64,000 bases of DNA from Todiramphus chloris collaris. Taxonomy: Eukaryota; Chordata; Aves; Coraciiformes; Alcedinidae. A program made the translations under genes and the position numbers. The DNA lies in NCBI GenBank assembly GCA_025345505.1, contig JANVCC010000167.1, positions 1,286,641-1,350,640 of the forward strand, in the 5' to 3' direction. This document shows positions 53,936 to 64,000 of this stretch, piece by piece; position 1 is the first letter of the stretch; every line of letters starts with the position of its first letter. Below the pieces are notes generated by a model that worked only from the letters and a program-made list of their open reading frames with translations, did not search any database and was not told the DNA's origin.

Positions 53936-56900
53936 ATGGAAGAAAACAGGGATGGCCGTGTCCTCACAGAAGGCAAGATTTTATCCCTCTGGATGATTTT
54001 GTTTGCGGTGTTTGTTTTGTTGCCAACGACGTTTGGAGTCTCCCTGGGGATTTCTCATTTCTATGTGAAAACTGTAATAAAAATGTTAGAGGTGAGTAGA
54101 GAACTGGGTTAAAAATATATGTTTGCTACAGGACAGGTTCACTAAAAAAATTAAAACCTGTCCCTTTGATGCAGATGCCATGAAAGTCAGAAGGAACAAT
54201 CCATTCACTTGGACTTGTTTGCAGCTCTAACTTACAAGGGGGTTCTTTAATGATACCTAGATATATGCTGGGTTTATAATCTGGTAGGGGGTTGAGGTTT
54301 CCTTGGGTTAAATTAGAGATTCTGTGGTGTGTTAATTCTTGTTCAAACTGGTTAAAATACTTTGTGCCATGCTCATGGCAAGTTAAATACAAATAAAAAG
54401 ATGTATTGGATTACGGGGGTTGGTAAGTAGCAAGAACACATTCTTAGGTGTACATAAGTTTCAGTGGGTTTATTTGGATTATTTTAATTACATGGTATCA
54501 ATGAGTGCTGTTCTAGGTAAGAATCCTGACTCTGTGTGTTTGCTTCTCCCAGTTACAAATCTGTGGGCTCCATCAGTCACAAGTCCTGCTGAATGAGACT
54601 TGAGGAATCCGTGCAACCTTCTAAAAGTGGATTTTTTTTCTAGAGATGACCAGATCATGGCTAAGATCCTGATTCTGCTGAGATTTGTAAACATTTTCTG
54701 GCGCTTTTAATAAGACAGATTTGCATTTAATTTTTCAAGTCTGCCTTTTCATACCCGTCGATGGCCAAAAGTAGGTCCCGTGAGTCCTTCACATTCAACA
54801 GAGAAGCATTTCTGGTTTTCCAGTAGATTAACTTTGTCTATCTGTCAGAAACCTGCTTCTCATGAATATACTTTCTACTCCTGGCAGAAAACTTACTACT
54901 GGTATTGTTGCTCTTACTATTATTAAGCTGTTAGAGCCATTATTTGTACATTAGAACACGTCTGTATCGTGATCCACTTAATCTCACCATGACCTTACCT
55001 TGCCAATTATTATTTCTGTCTTATTCTTCTGTCTTTTTCTTTTTTAGTTATTTATTGAGAGCTCTTGGGCCCAGCAGTGCCTTTAGCATAGTGCACACCC
55101 CTGCAAACTTCAGGGCTTGCTTATTTTCCAGCTGCTGCTCTATGTAATATTGGCTTTTATACGTGATGCTCTTTTTTTTTATCAGCCTAATTAAATTTTT
55201 CCTGGTATCCCAAGTAAAAGGCTCGTGGTACTTGGAACTGATTTCATCAGGTTCTCGCATATCAAACACAAACATCCTCAGGTCTTTGGACAGCTTTGCT
55301 GCTGCAGGGGGCAGGCATCAAAATAGTCACTCTATTTTTTTGTCTGTGCATTTCCCAACTTTGAAGGACATTTCACCCTCTCGATGTAGGAAGACGCTTC
55401 CCTTTGGAAAAACACGTTAGTTGGTTTTCTTTCCACAGTTCATGTAACAGGTGATGAGCATGATGATCTCCTGCTCACAACGCGGAGGACTAATTGACTG
55501 AAAAGGAAATAATTAAGTTAATTGTTACATAATCAGATAATAGCCTTTTATGTGTAGTTTCCCCTTGCCACAGCAGCTAATAACTTCATCCTGGCTTGGT
55601 TGGTTCTTTAGCTGAAAATGATTCCCTAACTATCCTGTAAGCAAAAAAGGAGCTTCTCCTGTTTTCACGTTGGCATTAATTTCATCTGTTTTCTTTGAAA
55701 TATCATTCAAATCTTCTCATTTTGATTCCCTCACTTTCCTGAGCTGTTTTAGCAGGGTGAGCACTGATGGGAACAAACAGGAATGATGCCATCTGGGTAT
55801 GGACAGAATTCTTCCTCTTTGCTTCTTCTCCATCTAGCAATCTTGATACTTCAGGGTTTTTTTTAGGAATAAACCAAACTTTTTTTAGGAACAAACTAAA
55901 CATTTAGTTGGTTCCTAATTTTTTTTTTTTTTTTACAAAAGAAAGCTTTGAGGTTTGAAAATTTGGGGGGTGATTGGTGTTGTTTGTGGTTTTGTTTGGG
56001 TTTATGCTTTTTTCTGTTGCCTTTGTTTGGTAGGTTTGTTTTGTTGGTGGTGGTTTGTTGTGTTGTTTTTGAGAACACATGGATAGTATAACTAAAAGAT
56101 CTCCAAGACAGCAATTTCTCAGTTGCATAACCATTAGCCTGTAATTACTATTCATTTATTCTTAAAATATTTCTGGAAATGATAAAGATGAATGTGGTTT
56201 GGGTTATTCTTTCCCCTGGGAAAAAAAAAAATATAATGATTTTATTTGTGAAAGAACATGTTTTCTATAAGCTTTGTCTGTAATGGGATTTGCTGGAAAT
56301 GCCAGTACTGGCAGAGCTGTGCCAGGGATGTTATTCTGGCTCTTCAGTGTTGCAGCTGGAAAGGAAAATGCATTTGCTAGACTAAAATCTACACCATGCT
56401 CTCACAGGAGTCAAAGAAACATGTTAAGCAGCTGCAGCTCCATTTGCCAAGCAGCTGCTGGAATTTTTTTGAGATCTCAGCTTATGGATGAAATGGCAGT
56501 GGTTTTTTGGGGTTTTTTTTTTTGTCTCTTGAAAAATACTCGGGTGTAGGAAAGACATCGGCCAGCTCATAATTGTGGCTGTAATTTGAATTAATAGCTC
56601 ATTTGTACGTGGAGGTTGCTAATCAGCTGCCAACTCCTGCTTGGCTATGGGCAGATGTTGCAGACACTTCAGCTAGTGGAAGAAGCTCTTTTCTGTGCTT
56701 TCCAACACTTGATTATTCTCAGCTATCAAAAAAATCCCAAAGAAATGATACTTTCATCCTGAAGAAATGTTTGGGACCCTTTTAAACCTATTTCATCTGC
56801 CCTCACTAGAGCAGCCAGGAGATTTGTGAGTGCTTTGTGCTGGCTGACTGTGGGCAGTTGCTGCTTGTGCATCCTCTCAGACATGGAACAGAGCGTGCAG

Positions 56901-59900
56901 AGGTGTTTGATGTGAGTTCTTGTCTTGTGAAAGGAGACCGTGAGGCCAGACAGAAAGGACTGTTGGATAAAAAGGTCTTAAGTGATCTTGGCGATTTTAG
57001 CTTGCGTTAAAAGCCTACTGACCTCCTCTTTGACATGGAGTCGTTGCCCCAAGGCCTTTGTCACCCCTGAGAATAAAGCCAAGAAAAGGATGGAAAAAAG
57101 CAAGTGTAACGAGTGATTAGAAAAAGGTTTTGTGAGAACTTAAGAGGAAGTAAAATATGTGAACCTAGAGAAAAAGAGGCAAAAATCAATTATTACACAG
57201 TACAGAAAACCGGAGTACCAAACTGTCCTTGAAAAAGGGAGGAAAATCCCAAGAAGTGAGATTTTAAAAGGGGAACATTATATATTGTGTAGTTTTTTAT
57301 GTCGTGTACTATGAAGAAAGTAATTAATATAATGAAGTGTCTGGCACCCTTATTCTGTTCAGAATGTAATTATGGGAAGCCTCAAACAAATGGGCTGTTG
57401 AAGTTAAGCCATCAAGGCTTATTCTGCCTGGGATCACCTGCTGGGTGTGTGGACTCCTTGTGTCCTCATCACTTCAGGAATGGGAGGGAGGAAAGCACAG
57501 CACCTCACTGCTCATTCAGTCAGCACGATTAGGAATGAAGTTGCTCCATTTAAAATGTGAATTTTAGTTGCAACATCCGTGTTTTGTGAGGTGTTCAAAG
57601 CATCCTTTCATTACTCTGTTGCAACAAAGACCAGCGTGCCAGCTCTGTCTCAATACTCTGCAAAACAAAGGTGATCACAAACAATTGGTTCATAGTTTTA
57701 AAAACAAATTAAACATAGAGGTGCCACTGAATGCAGAATCGTTGAATCCTAGAATGGTAGGGGTTGGAAGGGACCTCTGGAGATCATGGAGTCCAAACCC
57801 CCTGCCAGAGCAGGGTCACCCAGGGCAGCCCACACAGGAACAGATCCAGGGGGGTTGGAAAGTCTCCAGAGAAGGAGACTCCACAACCTCTCTGGGCAGC
57901 CTGGGTCAGGCTCTTGTCACTCTGGCAGTGAAGAAGTTTCTCCTCATGTTGAGGTGGAGCTTCCTGGGGTCCAGTTTGTGACCGTTGCCTCTCCTCCTAT
58001 CGCAGAACACTGCTGAGAAAAGCCTGGCCCCTTCCACTTGACCTCCACCCTGCAGATATTTGTAGACATTCAGAGCATTAATTTGTAGCATTAAGAAGAA
58101 CATAGAACCTACTCTGCTGACTCAGGCCAGAATCTGACCCAGACTGACAGCCTGTCTTGGACGGGCAGCAACATCAATTGTTTGTGTGGTGGTGTCTCTG
58201 GAAATACCCTCCCAGCTGTGTGTAGCTCCAGCCTCCCACTCTGATTCATGATCTGGGAGAGCTTTGTGTCCCACGATGATTCTCAGCCCTGTTTTTACGC
58301 AACTGCTCTCATTTCAGTTGCTCCCTGGCAGTGCATCCTGGAGAATGAGCTCCAGGACCTGACTGTGCTCTGTTCTCTTTTTTCCTTGCTCGTGGATCCT
58401 ACCCAACGCTTCCCAGTGGTGCTCCTCAGCTCTTGTGTGAGGAGAGAAGATAGATAACTGCTCTGTGCCAGCCCAGACTTTGTAGACCTCTGTCAGATGC
58501 TGTCTCAGCCAGCTCTTTTCCAAGCCAACAAGTCCTGTGTAACCATTCACCTCATCTGCCTCAACCTCTGCTTTTGTAGCCTTGGCCAACTAATTGCGGG
58601 CTGCAACTTTTGTCCCACTGTCTCTCTGTGCTGTGAGGCACTAGCCTGGCAAGACGTTATACTTGACTAGTCAACTTTAGAACTTTTTGGTTTGGTTTTG
58701 GCTTGTCTTGCTCATTTGAATTAGTGAACTTGCTTTTGTGAGGCAGCTGGGACAGCATTTAGCACCCTTTGTCTACCTGGGATTCAGAAGCCAGCCTTCT
58801 TGAGATGTTCCAAATCCTGCCAACAGCATCCTGGCCTGTATTAGAAATAGTGTGAGCAGCAGGAGCAGGGAGGTGATTGTCCCTCTGTACTCAGCACTGG
58901 AGGCCTCACCTCAAGTATTGTGTCCAGTTTTGGGCACCTCAGTCCAAGAGAGATCTCAAGGGGCTGGAGCGGATGCAGAGGAGGCAACGAAGCTGGTCAA
59001 GGGACTGGAGAACAGATCATATGAGGACCGTTTGAAGGAGCTGGATCTGTTTAGTCTGAGGAAGAGGAGGCTGAGGGGAGACGTCATCACTCTCTACAAC
59101 TACCTGAAAGGACATCGTAGAGAGGCTGGTGCTGGTCTCTTCTCTCAGGTAATTAGGGACAGAACCAGAGGGAATGGCCTCAAGTTGAGACAAGGTAGGT
59201 TTAGACTGGACACTAGGAAAAAATTCTTCATGGAAAGAGTGGTGAGATCTTGGCATGGGCTGACCAGGAAGGTGGTTGAGTCCCCATCCCTGGGTGTGTT
59301 TAAGCATCACTTAGATGTGGTGTTGGAGGACATGGTCTAGGGGTGAACCTGTAGAGTAGGGCTAATGGTTGGACACGATGATCCCAAGGGGCTTTTCCAA
59401 CCTGAGTGATTCTGTGATCCTTCCAGACAGCATGAGGAAGCTCGTTTCTGTCAGTGCTTGCCAACTGGCAGGTGCCTGTTTGTTTAGGAGGACTGTGATG
59501 GGCAAAGGCAGGGTGGTAGATGGGAAAGCAGAGAGTAAGGCAAAAGGGTTTCTTTGCCAAAGTAGGTGATTTTTGGTTTTCTGCTCCCTCATGCCATACA
59601 AATCCCATCAAAAATCTTGGGCATGGGGTGAGGAGCAGGAGTACATTATCAAGAGGTGAAGTTTGCAACCTGTCTGCCTTTATTTCCTTTCTTTTGCAAC
59701 ATTCTGGCTCCTGTGCTGTATGTTCTTTCATGTCACTGTGTGTGGGCTGCTGTCTTCATGACATCACCTGGCCCTCCACTTCTGCATGTGGTGCAAGAGG
59801 CTGAGACAGCAGATTTGCCAATTTTCCTTTCCTAGGGAATAACTGGAAAGTGTAGATGAGGTGAAGGTCTTTTTGTGTGTGTGGTTTGTCGTGGATTTTT

Positions 59901-62900
59901 TTTTTTTTTATCTCATGGTGTTGTAACAGATGGATTGCATTGCAGTGTAAAGCATCCCATCAGTGCCCACTCTGCTTTCTCTTTTTTCTTGTCTTTTAAG
60001 ATACCCAGTAAATAAAAGCCAACTAAGGATAATTAAAATATCCTAATTATGCCATGATGAAGTGTCCCTCTTTTCTTCTTGACTTAAATTCCACTAGCAA
60101 CACGAGGAGGAGCTGGTAGTGAGCAAGGATAGGCAAAAAGCCATCGGTGTTGTAATGTGGTGAAGCCTGTTTGGGATCGAGCTTCGTGGTGACTCGAATG
60201 GCTGAGCATTTCAACTGTTTAGCAAGAGCTGATCCTGAGGCAGAGGGACGTCTGCTTATCTGCTGTGTGTGGGAAGCCTTAGTAGCTGGTGAGGAGAGAA
60301 GTTTAGTGGGTTGGTGATTCCTTAGTAGTGACCAGAACGTGCTGTGTCTTTTGTTAGGGGTGATATCCTGAAGTAAATGCAGGAAGGTCTAGTCCTTATG
60401 AGAACTACTCTTTATATCTCTGTATGTACGATGAAAACACTTGAAAATGTGGAAACTTCAAAAATTAGGCATATTGGTATATTTGGTTTTCCTAATGGAG
60501 GTTTTTTTGCTGCTTTGCACAGGCAGGAGAAACTTGGTTTAGCTCAGGAAGGTAAAGACAGGGAAGGGTGAAAGCTCATCACCAAAACTACTACTTCTAA
60601 AATAGTATGGATATGAAATGGTCCCTCTTCTGTCTTCTTTTAACAAAAACTGCACGAATGCCCTAAATCTCTTTTATTCTTAAAATCCATCTGAGATCTG
60701 TTTTTTCCAGCCTGTCTGTAATGCCACTGATGGTACCTTGTATCATTCTCATGCCTGAAGCTAACTGGGGAAGAAAGGTTTTGAACCCATGGACCTCAGA
60801 GTCTCTTAAGTAGCTCATTAATTTATTGGGTGGTTGGGGGTTTTTGTTTGTTCATTTAAAAACAAATCCAAAGCAATAAAAAACATGGAGAAAAAACCCA
60901 ACCAAACAACTGCCTGTGTCCTGCAAAACAGTTTGAGCCAAACTGTTTTTCCCCAATGATGGCAAAAGGTGTTATTGATCTAGGGAATGAAAGAGGAGAC
61001 ATGCAGGACAGCTTTCCTATTGATGGTGATTAAAGAATGCCTGGAAATGTCAAAATGAAACCCATCAACATCTGCTTTTCTTCTTTTGGGAACAGTGGGC
61101 CACCCTGCAGATTGAGGAGGGAGTAAAAAAGCAGAAGGTGCTGGCACTTGAAAATTTAATCTCCACTGGTAAGATCTCCAAATGGAAGTGACACAGCACT
61201 CTTTGTCCTGTAAAAAGGCAACTGTTTTAATGTCTTATCTAGAAAAGAGTAAGTGGTAACATAGATTGCATCTGTGAGTAAGAAAACTGGAATGGCCAAG
61301 ATGGAGTTTGACGGACAAGCAACTACTGAAGTTCCAAACCTACAAACCTTACGTATGTTAGAAGGAAGGTAACCTGTGAATGACTGAGTCTTCTGAAGAA
61401 AAGCTGTTAGAGAGGAGACTGTTTGGTTTGTCAGCTAATGAATTTCAGGTCTGATGGTTTGGCTGAAGTGCAGCTGAAGGAAAGTTGTGATTCTGATCAG
61501 GGGGTAATATGCTTATTAAGACAACTTATATAGAATAATGCATGTTTAATGTAATTCAATACCCATCCTCCTCCAACCCCCCCTTCCCCCAAAACCAAAC
61601 AAACAAGCCAAGTGTTAGCTAGCATAAATCAACACAATTTTAGTCACTGTAACCAACCAGGTAAGCATCTGGTCTCAGAGGGACCTCAGCAGATGTCACT
61701 GAGACTTGCAGTGTGGCTGTTCTATAAGGTGTAATTTTACAGATATGGAATGTGAATGTATTGTCATCTTCTTGTGCCACAATCTGTATATCTTGGGAAA
61801 AATCCAGACACTTTGAATCATGGAATCCTAGAATGGTAGGGGTTGGAAGGAGCCTCTAGAGATCACTGAGTCCAACCCCCCTGCCAGAGCAGGGTCACCC
61901 AGGGCAGTCCACACAGGAACAGATCCAGGGGGGTTGGAAAGTCTCCAGAGAAGGAGACTCCACAACCTCTCTGGGCAGCCTTTTCCAGGCTCTGGCAACC
62001 TCACAGCAAAGAAGTTCCTCCTCATGTTGAGATGGAACTTCATATGTTCCAATTTGTGACCAGTGCCCCTCATCCCATCCCAGGGCACCACTGACAAGAG
62101 ACTGAGCCCTTCCACTTGACCCCCACCCCTCAGATATTTGTAAGCATTCATAAGATCCCCTCTCAGTCTTCTCTTCTCCAGGCCAAACAGCCCCAGGGCT
62201 CTCAGCCCTTCCTCATCAGAGAGTTGTTCTAACCCCTTCATCATCCTCATAAATATGGTGCTAGGAATGGCAGGAGAGCTATTGCTAAAAAGAATGTGTA
62301 TTTTCCTCTTCTTGGAATCCATATTGTCCATTGCACTGTGTGGAAGGCAGACCCATTTTCTCATGTAGGGATCATCTGGAGAGAGGAAACCTCCATGGAA
62401 GAGGAGATTGCTGGCCAGCACCGAGGACGCTTCAGCCTTGCTGACGTTCTGTACTTCTCCAAGAAGGGGTGCGAGGCGGTTGCGGAAGATGAAGTCACCC
62501 GGCGGTTCTCCTCCGAGGAGCTGCTGTCCTGGAACCTCCTCAGCAGAACCAATGCCAACTTGCACCATGTCAGCTGGCAACTGAGCGTTGTGTGGGTTCT
62601 TGGGATCCTAATTCGGTATTGTCTCCTGATACCTTTTCGGTGAGCCGGGTGTAATTTCCTGGGATTGGGTTTTCATATTACTTGTTACAAGAGCTGGGAA
62701 AAAATACGGTATTGACTAGTGCAGAAAGGAGAACCTGGTATGGCTTTGTTGTCCAAGATGCCATCAAAAGTCAAATATCCCCAAAACAAACATAAAAGGT
62801 GCTGAAGATATACATTTCTTTTCTTCCATATATTTATCTTGGGTTTAAAATCTATTTTAATGCAGATCTGAAGCAGAGACAAAGTTTGTGAGCATGGGAT

Positions 62901-63735
62901 TGGATGGAGAAAAAGAGACTTTAGACTTGTTAACTTTTCTTTTAAGCAAAACCAGCCTTTTACCATATTGACCAAAGAGTTACAAATATTCTTGTGCTCT
63001 TGTAAAAAGCAGGAGCTTTTAAAAATTCTTATTCCTTTGATGCCAGGACAGTATATTCCAAAGGCAGCTGCAGTGCATAGAGAGATTTCATACCAGTCAG
63101 TCACATAGCAGACCACACATTCCTGTGTGGAAACTCAGATATGCAGTTGAAGAAGACAAAAATTGATGTTAAAATGTCTTCGATACTGTTTTTTTCTCAA
63201 TCGTAGGTAACCAATGACATTTAATTTTCCTCGTTTTATAGTAGCATGCTTCCCAGGGTGGAAAAGCATACAGAAATTTCTGGATGGGCTTTTAAAAGTG
63301 AAACAATGGGATACCTTTTGGCATGGAGAAATCTCCCCTGCCTTAAACACTATCCGCTTCTCTTTGAGTGTGATGACTTCTTTTTACCCTGTGACAGCTT
63401 CAGAGCAAGGTGCAGTGCAAGGATAAGCTCCAGGCAGCACAAGGTTCTGTACTCGGTGCATGATTAAGTTAAAACATGCTCATGTTATCCCAATGCCCAT
63501 ACCTGGTTCATATTGCTACTGAGATGCTATTACTAGTGGAGGGAAGCATTGTGAAATGGCTTCAAGGGTTAAAGATTTTTCTTGCCTGCTCTTCTGGTTT
63601 TGCTTTTTAGCAGATTAATAATTCAGATATAATGATAATTCAGATTATTTTGCTTTGTAGTGTCTGCTTGGCTGTTTTCAGCATCCTCTTGCTGGTCTTG
63701 GCCACTACAGTAGTAGGACAGTTTCCAAATGGCAG
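53936..63735 (+). CDS. GPAT3: GPAT3 (AGPAT9), glycerol-3-phosphate acyltransferase 3, first four coding exons; partial at window end
   Basis: GPAT3 is an ER-membrane acyltransferase making lysophosphatidic acid for triacylglycerol synthesis. Coding exons seen: 53936-54091, 61096-61168, 62369-62639, 63661-63735. All have GT/AG borders and compatible phases (0, 1, 2), giving 191 complete codons. The ATG is preceded two codons earlier by an in-frame TGA (53930-53932), which fixes the start in this exon. Residues ~15-40 form a hydrophobic segment ([20 protein letters not shown]). Exon 2 starts with WATLQIEEG. Exon 3 contains the diagnostic [22 protein letters not shown] and WNLLSRTN stretches. 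The end of exon 3 and exon 4 make a second hydrophobic hairpin ([16 protein letters not shown] then [19 protein letters not shown]). The catalytic HX4D exon lies beyond the window. GPAT4 is the closest alternative; the locus next to ABRAXAS1 supports GPAT3. Confidence 0.93.
54092..57736. other. GPAT3 intron 1, part without recognised elements
   Basis: About 3.6 kb has only short chance frames. A GT-rich low-complexity tract (55918-56075, mostly G and T on the plus strand) is the one notable composition change. Confidence 0.5.
57737..58085 (-). repeat. CR1 3' fragment in GPAT3 intron 1
   Basis: It starts with the complement of the CR1 tail (CCTAGAATGGTAGGGGTTGG) and continues to the ORF2 end. 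It closely resembles 61818-62100. Confidence 0.9.
58820..59420 (+). repeat. CR1 LINE 3' part in GPAT3 intron 1
   Basis: An open 162-codon stretch (58852-59340) encodes the CR1 ORF2 end ([40 protein letters not shown]), followed by a 3' UTR ending GAGTGATTCTGTGATCC. Confidence 0.92.
61818..62255 (-). repeat. CR1 3' part in GPAT3 intron 2
   Basis: The complement of the CR1 tail begins near 61818 and ORF2 C-terminal sequence extends to about 62255, ending only ~110 bp before the exon 3 acceptor at 62368/62369. It is antisense to GPAT3. Confidence 0.9.
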
Positions 63736-64000
63736 GTAGGTGCTTGATGAGGGCTCTTGCAATTTCTCTTTCGAGTTCTGTAAGGATTTGAATTAGTGTG
63801 TTGGAATGTAAAGGAGGTGTAATGTCAACTATCGTGGGTGGTCTTCTTTTTTTTTCCTTCTCTACTGTAAACTCATAAAACATGATGAGAGAGAGTGTGG
63901 CAATGGCAGCTGAAAGTGGATGTGCAATATAAGTCAGATGGATACTGATGGAAGTATGTCTTAGAGTGGAAAATAAAGAGTATCCTCTACTCGAGTCAGA

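Noticed and set aside
54126..54392. 88-codon minus-strand frame in GPAT3 intron 1
   Set aside because: No splice-compatible partner exons or recognisable domain.
58300..58590. Possible old LINE or SINE remnant in GPAT3 intron 1
   Set aside because: Some phrases (TCTTTTCCAAGCCAACAAGT) recall old LINE ends, but the match is too weak to call without alignment.

Overview
This window is nuclear DNA from a bird. Five vertebrate multi-exon genes can be rebuilt exon by exon with correct splice sites and frames. About twenty CR1 (chicken repeat 1) LINE fragments are scattered between and inside them, some ending in the CR1-type ATTCTATG/ATTCTGTG tail, plus two avian-type retroviral LTRs. The species cannot be named from the sequence alone.

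Layout: (1) 3341-17309, minus strand: HPSE (heparanase), 12 coding exons, 524 codons before the stop. (2) 22487-39668, minus strand: HELQ (Ski2-like DNA-repair helicase), 18 coding exons, about 1050 residues, with an AATAAA signal just past the stop. (3) 39984-42477, plus strand: MRPS18C (mitochondrial ribosomal protein), 6 exons, 125 residues, head-to-head with HELQ over a 315-bp CpG-rich promoter. (4) 43177-50307, minus strand: ABRAXAS1 (BRCA1-A complex scaffold), 9 exons, 404 residues, tail-to-tail with MRPS18C. (5) 53936 to the window end, plus strand: the first four coding exons of GPAT3 (glycerol-3-phosphate acyltransferase 3); the catalytic exons lie outside. The order HPSE-HELQ-MRPS18C-ABRAXAS1-GPAT3 is the same as in mammals (human 4q21), so this is an old conserved block.

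Two of the genes (HELQ and ABRAXAS1) act in the DNA damage response and flank a mitoribosome gene. HPSE (heparan sulfate breakdown) and GPAT3 (triacylglycerol synthesis) are unrelated in function. Nothing suggests an operon-like unit apart from the shared HELQ/MRPS18C promoter.

Repeats are unevenly spread. HPSE introns, the HPSE 3' flank, the ABRAXAS1-GPAT3 interval and GPAT3 introns are rich in CR1. The 17-kb HELQ gene holds almost none, only a short CR1 tail and one intact solo LTR with a 5-bp target-site duplication. I found no undescribed coding system. The observations most worth checking are an inverted CR1 pair flanking HPSE exons 3-6, an out-of-frame tandem acceptor in ABRAXAS1, a changed heparanase linker cleavage site, and a large internal deletion in a CR1 copy that keeps its endonuclease region.
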